DNA of 64,000 nt from Trichopria drosophilae (GCA_030407085.1 CM059582.1:160820001-160884000), one strand, 5' to 3'; positions 1 to 11,735 are shown, counted from the stretch's first letter. Program-made: numbers and translations. The notes: generated from the sequence alone by a model not told the origin.

Positions 1-424
1 CCATATTGGATCTGCCATTTTGCATTTTTAAAAACCAATATCGAATCCATAACCACCGCGATAAATTAAAAATAAAACCAAACAATTTTATGTTTCGTTA
101 TTAACCCATTAACGTCAAAAAGGACACTTTTCTGGGCGCAATTGTAATGGAAAATTTCGAAATAAAACCAAAGTTAAAAAAATTGAACGAAACATTTACA
201 TTTATGGGACAGTTGTAAATATATGAACTGTAATGGCCATTGAAATAAAGAAATATTAACTGATTAATATTCTAATATTTTTGAGATGGCTCTTTTCAAT
301 TATGTAGTTCAAGTATGTTAAAATTTTAATTTATTTATAATTTTGGCATAAACAAATCAAAAATACGACTTTTTCGCTGCAATTTTTGTTAAAATATAAT
401 TCCCGGATATCGGGGTTAAAATGT

Positions 425-945
425 CTTAAAATGTACCAGAATCGTGGACGCGACAGTAGTTAAAAGTTGGGCTGGTGGATTTTTTAAATTTGCGCGCAAC
501 CAAGATGGCGGCCTAATCTTGAATATTTTTCACAGATATTCGCGTATACAAATATAACATGTTTTGAAAATGAATAAGGTGATGAGGTAATGAGTAAGGC
601 AAAAACGTGTTATTACGTTCTTGAGGTGGCTGATGACGAATCTGAAGTCAGAATTTTAGAATTAAAAATTGCGGATCCAATATGGTGAGCGAAAATTCGA
701 CAATCGCCTGCATTTTGATAAATCTTAGTACTAGAGTTAATTCAGGTTGCTGCTAACGAATCTGTTCTGAGAATTTGGAATTCAATATGGCGGACTAATA
801 TGCAAAGGATTGAGATGAAAAATAGGAAAAATATTGTCGATTAGGCTGCCATCTTGGTTTCGTAACCACAAATTTAAAAAAAAACCACCAACTTAACTTG
901 TAAGTGCAACTGTCGTGTCCACGATTTTGGTACATTTTAAGGAAT
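425..945. repeat. Inner inverted-repeat unit
   Basis: The arm at about 425-525 (TGTACCAGAATCGTGGACGC, then a CCAAGATGGCGGCCTAA block) returns in reverse complement at about 840-945 (TAGGCTGCCATCTTGGTT, then CCACGATTTTGGTACA). It sits inside the larger foldback of 100-2250. It has no coding potential. A short chance frame on the - strand crosses it. Confidence 0.6.
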
Positions 946-1039
946 TTTAAACCCTCACGGTGTGCCTTAACCAGATTCAATCTAAAAGTGCTTGCTCAGT
1001 AAATCTGCTTTATTGGGTTGAAAATACATGCAAAATAGG

Positions 1040-1983
1040 AGCTTTTCTGATGAAAATGAAAATAATCGCCGGAGCCGTTTTTTAGAAATGTCTATTTGAA
1101 TATATGAGCGATTAGAATACTGCTGCCGCGCCGCCTGGCGGTGCAGATTGCGCATGAAACATCCTAAGATGAGAAAAACAAATGAACAATTTTGTTTGCA
1201 AACTTCTCATGTATCAAATTAATTGTAACAAAACTAACTCGTATCGTATGGTATATAAATGCAATAAATGTGTAAAAAATGTCTAAAGACCATACATTAA
1301 CGCATGACGAAAATCGTCTAAAGGTGTGTTTATTGTGCTTCTGTAAGAAGAAAGAGATGTTTCCTTTAACCAAGAAATTAAAAAGTAATTTTGAAAATCT
1401 CTATGATAAATATGTCGATGATAACCGTATACCTGGAGCATTGTGTGGCTCATGTAGAAGAAATATATATCGGACAAAGGAGAATAATAATACTAAACAA
1501 GTATTGCCAGATTTATCAATGTTTATGAGGCGTCAAACTTGGTCTAAGGATGGCATAAAAATGAAAAATATTGGTCTAAGTTTTATCAGCTGAAAAGCTA
1601 TGGAATTAGTACATCATGATTTTCAAAAAATAGGGGAACAGCACAAAGCTGCAAGAACACATCCTCAGTGTTTCGAAATGCTTCTACGAGCTACTTGTGC
1701 TTATAATAGTTTACATGTATAATAAAGTGTTGAAAAATTATATCATTCTATAAATTGGACGAAAATAATAATTAAGCGTATTATAAATTATAAAAACAGT
1801 ATATTTTTCAATTGTCGTTTACTCTGTTAATTAAATAGGCAAATTTAAATACATACAAGAATTATCATGAGCATAATCTTTAAATATTACAAGGTGTAAT
1901 GAAATCTTGATCGTAAAAATATTTAAATGGACCATTCTAATAAACGGCTCCGGCGATTATTTTGATTTTTACTAGAAAAGCTT
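1040..1983. repeat. Inverted-repeat element carrying a decayed ORF
   Basis: The left end (GCTTTTCTGATGAAAATGAA followed by AATAATCGCCGGAGCCGTTT) matches the reverse complement of 1935-1985 over about 50 bp. It lies within the outer foldback and encloses the zinc-finger-like ORF at 1279-1717. It may be a non-autonomous element that captured or retained part of a coding region. Confidence 0.6.
1279..1717 (+). pseudogene. Decayed Cys-rich (ZAD-like/treble-clef-like) N-terminal fragment of a repeat protein
   Basis: The frame from ATG 1279 gives 104 residues and then TGA. After that stop the same frame stays open to TAA at about 1717, with the readable string HPQCFEMLLRATCAYNSLH. The first part has a Cys-x2-Cys pair (VCLLCF, residues 17-20) and a second pair (LCGSC, around residues 56-59), the spacing of a small zinc-binding module. 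From memory of the family style, such N-termini occur in high-copy insect repeat proteins that end in a CRC-like cysteine cluster. A possible C-terminal piece of that kind is at 52104-52877. The in-frame stop, the apparent frame slip near 1590 and the position inside an inverted-repeat element all argue for a dead transposon-borne copy. The family link is inference. Confidence 0.45.
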
Positions 1984-2259
1984 TTTTTTTTGTATGTATA
2001 TTCATACCCCTATAACAGGGACAGAAATTGAAATTAACAAAAAAATTGCCGCGAAAAAATCGTATTTTTTATTTGTTTGTGCCATAATTATATATAAATC
2101 GAAATTTTAGACATATTTAGACTGCACCATTGAAAAGAGCCACCTCGAAAATATTAGGATATGTTTCTTTCATTTTTATTTAACTTTAGTTTTGTTACGA
2201 AATACTCCATTAAAATTGCGTCCAGAAAAGTGTCCTTTTTGACATAACAGTTTTTGATT

Positions 2260-3480
2260 TCCAAATTTGAAGAATTTCATCACACATCGTTGAGCCGGTT
2301 TTGACCAATAAGAAATTGATGTTTCGTAATTTTTCTCGTTGCCGAATCTAGTGTTAAACTTAATGAAGAAACTGTGTACATTTGGACGTTAAAATGTTAA
2401 ATATACTACCTCTCAATTATATCCCAAAAATTGTGTGATTTTATTGTAACTTATTTTGTTATGGAGTTGATGAAACTGGAATAAAGATTTTTACCTTAAC
2501 GATGTTCTTAATCGTCGTTGCTGCAAATACATATCTGAATTTGCAGTTTTCTCAGCCCTTTGCTTAATTTCGAAATTTTTATGAATTTTTCAGAATTACG
2601 TAGTTTCTATATTAGGTCCATAAATTGTTTGCGAAAGTTGTTGATTTATGTTACCAACTGATGCACTTTGATAAATCTGAATTTGAGTTATGAGGTTACT
2701 GAAAAGTAGACTAAGGACATAAAAATATATTCAAGAATTAAGGGGTAATTAATGCCGCAATATAAAAATTTGGTACGCTGCAATTGAAGAAAACATGGGA
2801 TATTCGCAAGCTAACATAGAGCAAGCGAGAAATTCCCTTTAAAGTAAGTGAAAATAAAAAAACTAGTAATTCCTTAATTATTAACTCCAATTGCAGTTTT
2901 TAAGTACCCTAAGTTCAATGTGATGTTAATTAAAAAAAAAATAAGTAAACATTACTTAAAGCCCGTACCCCACTATTTTCGTGCATGCTCTTTCGATTGG
3001 CGTGGGTTAAATTGTTGAAAAACATAAAAAAATCAATAAGGAAATTACATGTAGAGATGTCCACGTATAGAGATATTAACGCGTAAGGAAGATACCTTGC
3101 CGAAAGTCATATAACAATTAATCGTTTACATATGTCGAAAAATTATGGGCATAAATATATAATTATTATCTTTAAGAAACCCACAAATTTGTTATTTAGT
3201 ATTTACAAACTTGATCTCATAAATGATAACACTTGGCAGTGGCGTCGAAATCCTTGTTTATGGTCTGATCTGTCAATATAACAGTAAAGTATACTTGTAT
3301 ATTTGTCCATATTTGTATTGTATAATTGTGTTTTCATCATCGAGGACGCGGCTTATTTGCATACTTGTAGAAAAATGTTCCTTCTTACTTAATCACTGGA
3401 AGTATTATACGCAATCATCCATTAATAAGTTAGTTAATTTCCATCAGTTTCTCAAAATCCATTTAAATTCACTTACGATT
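2260..3480. other. No gene; includes upstream sequence shared with the relic TIMP unit
   Basis: No credible coding region. The stretch 3110-3410 is recognisably the same sequence as 19255-19530: both contain ATAAATATATAATT, an ACAAACTTGATCTCAT or ATAAACTTGATGTCAT block, TCTTGTTTATGGTCTG or TCTTGTTTGTGGTCTG, and TTTATTTGCATA followed by AATCACTGGAAGTAT. This is therefore duplicated 5' flank of the TIMP array and may hold distal regulatory sequence. Confidence 0.5.
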
Positions 3481-3485
3481 TTCTG

Positions 3486-3539
3486 TTATAAAGTGCTTGG
3501 TGAAACAGAGTATCTTGCAGTCTCTTCAGACAATCGATA
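3486..3539 (+). promoter_or_regulatory. Core promoter and non-coding first exon of TIMP copy 1
   Basis: TTATAAAG at 3486-3493 is followed exactly 32 nt later by a CAGT initiator at 3518, as in two other units (21671/21703 and 24425/24457). The surrounding sequence (TATAAAGTGCTTGGTGAAAC) is nearly identical in the unit at 21.7 kb. The first exon would run from 3518 to about 3539 and end at a GTAAGAATAA donor that also recurs in the other units. The intron then runs to the acceptor TTTTTAG just before the ATG at 3955. The exon is shorter than in the other copies, which suggests a small deletion. Confidence 0.7.
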
Positions 3540-3954
3540 GTAAGAATAAGTATCTAACATTTGAATATTCAATATGATAATCATAATTAATTAAATACAC
3601 GCATATTTGGTACATGTGACATATCTTTTTTCAATATCATTAACAACATTGCATATCAATATTTCGAAAATAACTTTCAAAATTCATATATTTCTATTCA
3701 TTAACTTTGTTACTACACTGATAGAGCAGCATACTGGTGAGGATTAGTTAATTCGACTATACTTTTGATCCTCATCCAACTGCGCCATTCCAATCTACGT
3801 GCCATCAAATATTTCAACCACTAAACTAGAATTTTAAAACTATTAATCTGATATTTTTATATACATATAGTCCAATATGTCTAATAATCTAAAATAATAT
3901 TTCATTTAAGGAAATTAATAGAGTGACCATTTAAAACATTATTGTTATTTTTAG

Positions 3955-6900
3955 ATGGAGGGATTCAAAAAGTTAGCAGTATTGTTCTCAGTACTTTTAG
4001 TGTCCGTCATCGTGAGGAATGCAGAATCTTGCTCATGCGCTGCTACAGATTTTTATACGAAGTTTTGTGAATCTTCTTTTGGTAAGATAATATAATAATT
4101 TATTCTATTTACTTAAATTTTATTAGGTAGTTTCTCAATCGCGGCATTTCCTTTTGGGATGACTATTTCAAACTATCAGTTTTACTAAGCAGAAATCATT
4201 TTAAAATGTTCCGTATGGAATAATTTAAACATAGGGATCCCATACAATATGATGGGCATTACTCAGTAAATATGAGAATATAATTTTATTATAAGACATT
4301 TTTAGTGTCTGACACTCAATTTATGTTTTCGTTTGTTCTTAACATGAAAAGTATCTTGAAATAAGATAGCTGCACTGAAAAACTCTTTTGACAAAATGTA
4401 TTTGCTTGAAACTGAAGTGCTTGAATCAAGTAATCAAGTTTGTGATTCAAATACATTTTCGTTGACTTAAAGAAGAACATTTGTACGTATAGTCCGCACT
4501 CGACCTCTTTCCTTAATGTACATAAGAAATAGGTTGATTTTAATAAAATGTTAGAAAATGATTCTAAGTATATGAACACATTGCATTAAGAAAACGTATG
4601 CAACTGTTATTGGTTCCGTGTTTATTGTAGAAAACAAGCTTATAATATTCATAACATTTTCATAAAAATAGGGAAATACACAAGTCATGCAATACGGGTG
4701 GTAGACTATCGGATATTGTTCCTTATATTTCAATAAATTTAGTTCCCTTATATTTGTAATTAGAAAATATAGGAAGGTAACACTTGTGGTGAGTTTTGAG
4801 GAAATTGGGAATCAAAGAAATGAGCAATTATCTTTAAAATTAAATTGGATCGTTTATTATAAATTAGCTAATGGAGTTGAAACCTCCAAGTTGGTACCTT
4901 CGCATGAAGCATCCAACATCGAGCATTTAGATTAATAAATATATTTAATAGTTATTCATACGTCGGAAAATATTGAATTTGGTACCTTACTGTACAAGCA
5001 TTCAGAATAGATGATTCAATTAGGTGAATTCTTTCTACTTGCTAAATTCTATACCTCGCAATAGATCCCTTAACGAAAAGAAAACTAGTGGATTCGACCA
5101 TGTGGCCATTAGCTCATGTATTCCTCGATTGGGCAGGTTTTGGTATACCCTGTTATTTAATTGACTATAAATAAAAATGAAAACGAGCATTTTTTAAACT
5201 TTGACCCCTAGCACATGTCAGCCGGAGCATCATTATATCACACATTGATAAACCCGAATCTTCTTAGGTGATTTAATGCCTTGTAGAGTGGCACATTCGT
5301 GTCGTTAATGATATTAAATAAATCAATAATAATAAACTAAGAACTGAATACCTCTACTTTGCACATGAAATCCCATTCTCAGAGCACTGTGTTATTTTTA
5401 ATTTAAACTATAGGTAGAGCATACTGGACCCGTCTAGTTGATTATTTTCATGTTTATCGTCTTCCTTGTATAGAAAATTTGATGTTCTATTCTTTTTGGT
5501 TTGAATCATTTTTTAATGTGATTTAGCATAATTCGATTTAGCAAGTTCTTTAAATAAATAATTCTGTTATTGATACCCAGCACTATTACGCAACCGAAAA
5601 ATCGTACAGCATTAAACCATAAAAGCGTAAACTATTCGCGAACAAAGGTAACGATATAATTTCGACGGAAGTGTCCGCAATACTAAATATGCAGGTGTAA
5701 ATTTCACTACACCGTAAACAAAAAGATTTAACCTAACTAGAACTAACCAATACTATGACCCAATGTTTTGGTTTTTCACTTACGATGGTCTTCTTACCAA
5801 ATGTTGCTTTGAAAATATTTTTTTAATGTATTTTTGAAAATAAATGCAAAAACATGATTCTTAAATATTTAACCGTATTTTAAGGCATAATCGTTGATTT
5901 TACGAAGAAAGTGTATAGAGCCTTGCGTGTCAAAAATTTGAGCTCTATCTTTTTTGTTGGTAGCATTTTTTGGAGTAATTTGTATATTTGATAAGAACGA
6001 AAAAAATATTTTATAAGAATTTTTCCAGCGTTTTTTGTTCGATCTCCCCATAATGTAATATGGATCGTCTACAAAAACTCAAAAATATTAACCTGTAAAA
6101 TCGGTTTTATCGTTTGCAAGATACAGCGGGCAAAAAAAATTGCACATACACGGAAAAAAATTGTCTGGGTTCTTCCCAAAAACCAGGTCTGTGATAATCA
6201 CAACCTCACAAGTTTGGTATCATCACAGCCTTCTTTTGTTTGTAACACGAACTTTCCTGTGATTGTCACATGTTAGTTTGGGTTTATGGTTTTTTTGGAA
6301 GAACCCAGACAATTTTTTTGCGTATACGGACGGACGTACGAATAAGATCACAGACACAAATATTTTTTATCATATTTTTGCGATATTTAGTGTTTGAAAC
6401 GTCGACATTTGATGAAAAACTATACTGTAATTTTTTTTACGGAACTGACCAAATTCAATATTGTGCCCAGAACTATGATCTAGGGCGAGGAAATGAAATA
6501 CAAGCATTTGTCAGGTATACTTGAGAACAGGAAAACCTCGGGATCAAAGAAGGAAATATATGTATACGTTGAAAAATAAAATTCCCTACGAAATGTTGGT
6601 CCTGGATGCCCTCATAGTTCTTTGAGTCCTGATCGCGTCTCGATATTTAAGCGATGGTAAGCTCAAATCTTCTTCATTTGGGTAGGAGGAGAGAGGAAGA
6701 GGGCAGGACTTGTGCTCGAGAGAGGAAAAGTGGTTGGAAAACTATACTGCATACTCTTCCGCAATATTAATATAACCGAATGATATCGCAAAATTATAGC
6801 TAAACGCAACATAAATTATAGCTATCTCGCAGATAAACCGTGCATATTAATTAAAATAGTATAATAAAACGATAGTTACGAATCGTGAAAGGACCATCTG

Positions 6901-7863
6901 CTATCGTGTTGCACATATTTTTGTTATACATATAGCTCCGAGAGATATACTTATTTGGCTCTCCAGAGTGAGAGAAAATGGAATCTTAGATAAGGAGATA
7001 CTTAGAGAATTTACTATAGCATACTAGGTCATTCAGGAATTAAATTCGAATATTTATATATACATTAGCATTGCTTATTATAAAAGAGAGATTCGAAAAT
7101 ATTCATTTCGATAAATTTAAACTCGGGGGTGCATTGTCTCAAATTCAAAATTATCGAAGCAGTCCCTTTCATGTACGTTGGGGCATTAGAAATAGTGAAC
7201 AATTTAATAATAAGTTATTTATTTCAGTTGCCGTTGTAACCATAAAAGAGAAAAGTGGATTTCCGGATGACTATTTACACAAGATCTCAGATGCCGAATA
7301 CCGAGTAGAAGTTACACACCTTTTAAGAGTTAGTAATAACATTTATTTACGAATCAGAGTAAACACGCACTTTCAACATAAAATATTGTTCGACGCATGT
7401 GCGAAAATGTTTTTTTGTACCAATGTGAATGCGTACTTCACTTTCAGCGAGGCCCGCAACCCTCACATTCGTAGAAAAAACTTTTACGCCCCTCTCTTCT
7501 TGTATCGAAAATTACTATTATTCTATTTTTAAGATCTGGTCATTAATGGGATTAATCAAATGGTATTGGGCATTGTAGGTACCGGAAAATACCGATTTGG
7601 TCAAATTATCCGAAGAAGGATCCTCGACTTACCTGAAGATTTATACACCACCTTACAGCAGCTTGTGCGGAATTACGGATGCCACAATTGGTGAGACATA
7701 CCTTATTGGAGGAGTTGAACGTGACAACAAAATACACATATATTTGTGCGGTCTGTATAAAAACTGGAACAGCATTACGCTTGAAGAACAACAAGATATC
7801 CTGAAAAATGACCCAAAAAAATGCGATATTAAAGTATCAAATCTTTCATTCCGAAAGGTTTAA
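3955..7863 (+). CDS. TIMP-like metalloproteinase inhibitor, copy 1 (N-domain only)
   Basis: Coding exons are 3955-4081, 7228-7328 and 7579-7863, giving 170 aa. The ATG follows a splice acceptor directly. Residues 1-25 form a signal peptide ending NAES. The mature protein starts CSC and has cysteines at positions 1, 3 and 13, the exact spacing of classical TIMPs, in which the free amino group and carbonyl of Cys1 chelate the protease zinc. Exon 2 opens with VAVVTIKEK, the first long strand of the NTR barrel. Exon 3 supplies the other three N-domain cysteines (SLCG, YLCG, KKCD) and the YKNWNSIT segment. The expected exon-3 donor is altered: the frame runs 13 codons past the last cysteine to TAA at 7861-7863. 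A poly(A) signal follows at 7901. It is thus a single-domain form with six cysteines. The N-domain of known TIMPs is sufficient to inhibit MMPs. Exon 2 uses a GTTAGT donor. The 3.1 kb first coding intron holds a MITE. Confidence 0.85.
6050..6520. repeat. Diffuse non-coding repeat, also at 35850-36280
   Basis: Both places contain a CGGACGGACGTACG or TACGGACGTACGTAC block, then a GATCACAGACACA or GATCAAGGACACACA block, GTTTGAAAC, a CATTTGATGAAAAACTATA block, a stretch on the pattern GAACTGACCAAATTCAATA or GAAGTGACCAAACTCAATA, and finally a degenerate inverted copy. No ORF is shared between the two copies. The MITE at 6147-6327 is inserted into this copy. Confidence 0.5.
6147..6327. repeat. MITE in TIMP copy 1 intron
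   Basis: AAAAAAATTGTCTGGGTTCT on the left (from 6154) is matched by its exact reverse complement on the right, ending near 6319, and the similarity extends a few bases outward (ATACACGG and its counterpart CGTATACG). The interior has CTGTGATAATCACA and CTGTGATTGTCACA, which also pair. Length is about 180 bp and there is no coding capacity. The class is not assignable, because the target duplication is unclear. Confidence 0.7.
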
Positions 7864-7900
7864 AAAACTGTGAATTAGGTTAATTTGTTACCTCGTAAGA

Positions 7901-8029
7901 AATAAATTGTATAATATCGCGTGCTTATAGTCATATCTAGATAAAATAATCTATATGTCCATGCGTTGTACATATTATTATGATTTTCCTACGCTTTCGC
8001 TTTTAATTCTATTATAATTTATAAATAAA
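7901..8029 (+). terminator. Poly(A) signals of TIMP copy 1
   Basis: AATAAA at 7901-7906 lies 38 nt after the stop codon, and a second AATAAA is at about 8024-8029. They support 3' end formation right after the N-domain exon, that is, a transcript without a C-terminal-domain exon. Confidence 0.5.
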
Positions 8030-8640
8030 TTTGTCTTCGAACTCATATTTGGCACTAAAATAGTGGCTATTTAGTTGTCAAGATATAAACTTGTCTTCGT
8101 GTAATACCAAAAAAAAATTCATTTATTACGAATTTACATTTTTCTTATATGTGTACTAAAAATGTAAATGTTATATTTGGCCACACCTTAAAAAATGAAA
8201 CGTAATTTTGAATTACCATTTGTTATCGATGAATTGTATTTACTCAGTATTTATTTTCTAAAGTAACGGATCATTCTACATCCATTTTTATTTTCTTATA
8301 ACCATTGGTTCTTTTAAGCGACTATAATGTTTTGCACGTAAACTAGGTAATTTGAATCAACAGTATATTTCGATACATGCGCAATTTACGATTTTAGAGC
8401 CTACTTGTTAACGTGTGATTAAATATGTATAAAGTGAAATTATTATCCCGTAAGTATCCGCAACGATACTGTATAGAACAATGAATTTTTTAGGTAGGAT
8501 AAACGTCAGATATACTTGAGGTTTTTTATGCCATTTATAGCTAATTTGGCAAAGTTGGATCATCATTTCAACACAGGACGATACAGCCAAAAATAAACAA
8601 CACAAACATACACCATACATAATCTTCACTGTCGACTGCA
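8030..8640. other. No gene seen
   Basis: AT-rich spacer after TIMP copy 1. The open frame on the - strand at 8408-8641 has a hydrophobic look but no recognisable family, start context or splice signals. Confidence 0.4.
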
Positions 8641-8884
8641 AATCGGTGGTCTAAAGAACGCCTACCATTCGTAATTTTAATATCCCCAGAACCACAAATG
8701 CCAAATGGGGGTTTCAGGAAAAGGATTTCCAACTACATACCCTGGTAAAAATGGGAGTGTTGCACGAGCGTTACTTAAAAATGACTGTAAGAGTTCCAAA
8801 GGAGTTTGAAAAGCGTTAAATCCGCTTAAGGGTGTTCTCTCCGAGCACCGGAACTCCACGGTGGCGGCTTTGGAACTTCTAGAC

Positions 8885-9237
8885 CGGAAGTAATCGTAGA
8901 TGCAAAAATTCTCCTTCAATTTTTATGGAATCGTGCTGGAAACGCATTAATCATGAGCCCTTTTCATTCAAGAATGGACGCAAAGGCCCCTTTTTGACAA
9001 AAAAATTTTTTTAACCCCGTAAAAAAATGATTTCCGACGACCCTTTTTGAAGGCACACGTACACAGGCTTTACGTGTGTTAGTGAGCACCACAAAAACGG
9101 TTAATTACTCATTATCCATAGCATTTTTGCCAAAAAGGGGCCTTTGCGTCCATTCTTGACATCGGCCGGCTTCTATTCCAAATAAGTGCATGTCGTTTTA
9201 TTTCGAATTGAAGCCAAATTTTTGCATCTACGATTCG
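8885..9237. repeat. Inverted-repeat element interrupted by a second MITE
   Basis: TCGTAGATGCAAAAATTCTC near 8892 is matched by the reverse complement at about 9213-9235 (AATTTTTGCATCTACGATT). The MITE of 8969-9157 sits between these arms. The GC-richer flank at 8640-8885 shares TTAAGGGTGTTCTCTC with 15438-15455 in inverse orientation, so it is part of a longer dispersed repeat. Confidence 0.6.
8969..9157. repeat. MITE, 189 bp, GC-rich TIRs
   Basis: Terminal inverted repeats of about 28 bp begin CAAGAATGGACGCAAAGGCC and end with the exact reverse complement. The interior is non-coding. No target-site duplication longer than two bases is evident. It is nested in the inverted-repeat element of 8885-9237. 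Confidence 0.75.
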
Positions 9238-9239
9238 AA

Positions 9240-10130
9240 GCGGGCAATGGCGGACACAAGGTGAAAAATGACAGGAAATAGTTCCGCGATTCTACGAGGT
9301 GTGGCGCTTCGGGCGTATACCAGTACCGTATGTTTTTACGGGTGCTTAGCGGGGCCCGCTTCCTTTATGACACTCACACAAGCAAACTAGCGTGTAAGAG
9401 GGACGCACACATGCGTATACATAAGAAATAACTTCGCGGATCGTGCCAGCCTTCTTTCGATGCGGATTATACTATAGCCGCCGAGGTTCGGGCTTCTTGG
9501 GTCATAGAACACCATTTCATTTTGTTGAATTTCGGATACGCGTTTGCTATATTTTTTAAAGATCATATAGAAAGGCTGTATATATCAACGACATTTTATT
9601 CATAGAATAATATCACACTTTACCTATATTATGTTTCAACCAAATGTTCGTTTTTTATTTTATTGCAACCGATTTTTATGTGGTCGATTCTCAAAATTAA
9701 TTTTTTAGTATATCTGCACTCACTGTCCATTTTGTGTTTAGGATATAGTGCATATCCCAGTAAACGGAAATGAATTTAACGGGATCGAAATTTTGAATGC
9801 ATTTTTATTCATTTTATTTTGGTTTTAATGCAACATTTATTGCTTTTAACCGCGGTTTGGGATTTCGGATACGCATTTACTACTTTATTAAAATTAAAAG
9901 TAGAACGCAGAAAATGTAGATCTTTTAAAAAAATCTAATAGGAAAATTAATATAATTTGTAGTGTATATATTACACTACAAATTTCATAATGTTCAATCC
10001 GTAATGCTCATTGCTAGGACAGCAGCGGTACTAGGCAATTTTTTTGTGTTTAAAAGTTTGTTAGAAATAATTGCATTATAGCCTACTAAAGTGGGTCAAT
10101 ATTTTTCGATTTGTATTTAAAAATTAGTAG
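9240..10130. other. No gene; repeat remnants
   Basis: A CCCAGTAAACGGAAATGAA end occurs at 9756, matching the terminal motif of the elements at 45-51 kb and 61-62 kb, but I could not place its other end. A short duplicated block (GATTTCGGATACGC or GAATTTCGGATACGC) occurs at about 9530 and 9870. No coding sequence. Confidence 0.4.
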
Positions 10131-10139
10131 TTGGCTGAA

Positions 10140-10860
10140 AATTTTGGAAACAAGCTTATCTTGTACTTTTTACTCTCTCAAAAGTCCTCATCCGTACAAG
10201 CTGCTATGTGTCCAAAAAATAGGTTTTTCTGAAATAACTCGAACAATATCACTTTAAACGAAAAAAAGAAAGATACAAAAATTGTAGCTAGGAAAATTCC
10301 GCACAATTTCATTTTTTAAAAAGACTTTTTTAAACTACGATCAATAGAAGCCGAGAGATTTTTTTCAAATATTGGCAGTTTTGCGGATCAATCAAATAAA
10401 AGTTGTAGAGGATGAAATTACGAACAATTTTCCTTTGTTTTTATGTAATGCTGTACGTTCAATATTTACGGAGATATGAAGGTTTTTAAAAACAAATACG
10501 CACAATCGAAAGTTTTTTTGCGATAATCAATAATGACTCTAAAACCGTGCTTCGTGTGCATAAGGTGCATAGAATGAAAGTTGTAGATAATGAAATTTTT
10601 AATGTACGTGTTTAATAAAAAAATCATTTTGATCATAAATCCACGATGGTACAAAAGAAAAATATGAAAAATTGCTATTTTCATGTACTTTTTTGTAAAT
10701 AAGTATTTTTTGGCTACATTCACACAGTAATAGTATAGTAAAGTGTTTTGAAGAGGATGAGAATATCTGTAAAATGAGCACCGGTTGGAGTTTTTACGAT
10801 GAACTGGTGAAGTTATAGCCGTTTGAAGTTTCATACAAAAATTTTTGTTGAAAAATCGGT
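10140..10860. repeat. Non-coding repeat with a periodic TTGTAG motif
   Basis: The motif reading AAANTTGTAG followed by RRRATGAAATT or similar occurs at about 10280, 10401 and 10580, with a weaker form near 10750. Each is followed by a segment ending in something like GAGATATGAAGGTTTTT or CGAACAATATC. Similar motifs with ATGAGCTATTATA occur at 53060-53100 and 63185-63225. No ORF is shared. The 163-residue open frame on the - strand across it is low-complexity and not credible. Confidence 0.45.
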
Positions 10861-10890
10861 TTATATATATAAATATGTAATATATATATA

Positions 10891-11735
10891 GGGGAAGACG
10901 GGACGAAGCGGCGAACGGGGCGAAGTGACGAATCTCAAATATTTCCATTATGATCATACTGATTGCAAAATATCATATGTGGTTTCTTTGTTTACACCAT
11001 TTTTCACATTTTAAGACATGATATTTCATTTTTTCTTCTCTGGGAGCTAGAAACGTAATTTTTAAACAAAATTTTCAAGTCATTTTCCTGTACTTTGTTC
11101 TCAGATTGGTCAATATTTTCATTTTGAAAGTTTAATAATCGCTATTTATATATTTATTCTAAAAGTATATTTTTGTATATTTATACTGAGGTATCGTATC
11201 TGCAAGTCCAAATGATACTTTGGGGTGAAGCGGCGAATTTTTTTCCCTGATGTCTCTATTCCGTGATTATTTTTTAATTTAGAATTCCCTTTTGATGAAT
11301 GCATTGAGTTACAAAAGACAAAGTTAAAATATGCGATCCTGATATAATGCGAGTATTCAAAGATTCCGAAGATGCAATTTTTTTTTTTTTACTGTTGTTT
11401 GAAATTTTGATATATCTGAAGAGGTTCATTTCACGAACGTGGAAATTTTATTTTAATTAAAGCAAACAATAATAACTTAACAGATCATGACTTGCATTTA
11501 ATTTTATGATAGTCGTCTCAGAGACCTCTAGAAATAAGGATTTGTCACATCACCCCGATATCGCCGCTTCGCCCCGTGTTTTTTAAGTTTTTAAATTGGC
11601 CATAGCTGGCCATCTGTAAAACATATACCGATTAAAATTATCTATCAAATGATACTTTGTATCATCATAAATACGAAATTCAAGGAGCTATATGATAGAC
11701 GGAAAAAATCCTCGCCGCTTCGCCCTACCTTCCCC
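10891..11735. repeat. TA-flanked MITE, 845 bp
   Basis: The left end is GGGGAAGACGGGACGAAGCG and the right end is the reverse complement of GGGGAAGGTAGGGCGAAGCG. TA dinucleotides flank both ends (10889-10890 and 11736-11737), as expected for the Tc1/mariner superfamily. Internal GATATCGCCGCTTCGCCCCG at about 11559 and GGGGTGAAGCGGCGAA at 11222 are sub-terminal repeats of the same motif. There is no transposase, so it is non-autonomous. Confidence 0.75.

Larger units (their letters stand above)
100..2250. repeat. Large nested foldback element (outer arms about 100-410 and 2040-2250)
   Basis: The left arm (around 115-150 and 270-405) reappears as reverse complement at about 2045-2250. Shared landmarks are a stretch reading AAAAAGGACACTTTTCTGG, a stretch reading GGTGGCTCTTTTCAAT or close to it, and an AT-rich tract around ATACGACTTTTTCGC. 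Two further inverted-repeat units lie between the arms (about 425-945 and 1040-1983). This is the architecture of a foldback transposon that received later insertions. No transposase is visible. Arm identity looks like roughly 80 percent by eye. Bases 1-100 show nothing recognisable. Confidence 0.7.
4082..7227 (+). other. Intron 1 of TIMP copy 1; no second gene seen
   Basis: This is a 3.1 kb intron between exon 1 (donor GGTAAG) and exon 2 (acceptor ATTTCAG). Apart from the MITE at 6147-6327 and the diffuse repeat around it (6050-6520), I see no coding region or RNA gene in it. An open frame starting at 7071 is only exon 2 with its intronic flanks. Confidence 0.6.

Noticed and set aside
1164..1477. 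Open frames on the - strand opposite the Cys-pair ORF
   Set aside because: Antisense readings of the 1279-1593 frame with no family resemblance.
7071..7532. 153-residue open frame on the + strand
   Set aside because: Only its middle (7228-7328) is real, being exon 2 of TIMP copy 1. The parts before the ATTTCAG acceptor and after the GTTAGT donor are intron.
10466..10957. 163-residue open frame on the - strand
   Set aside because: Low-complexity Phe/Tyr/Lys/Ile-rich reading across a non-coding repeat and the end of a MITE.
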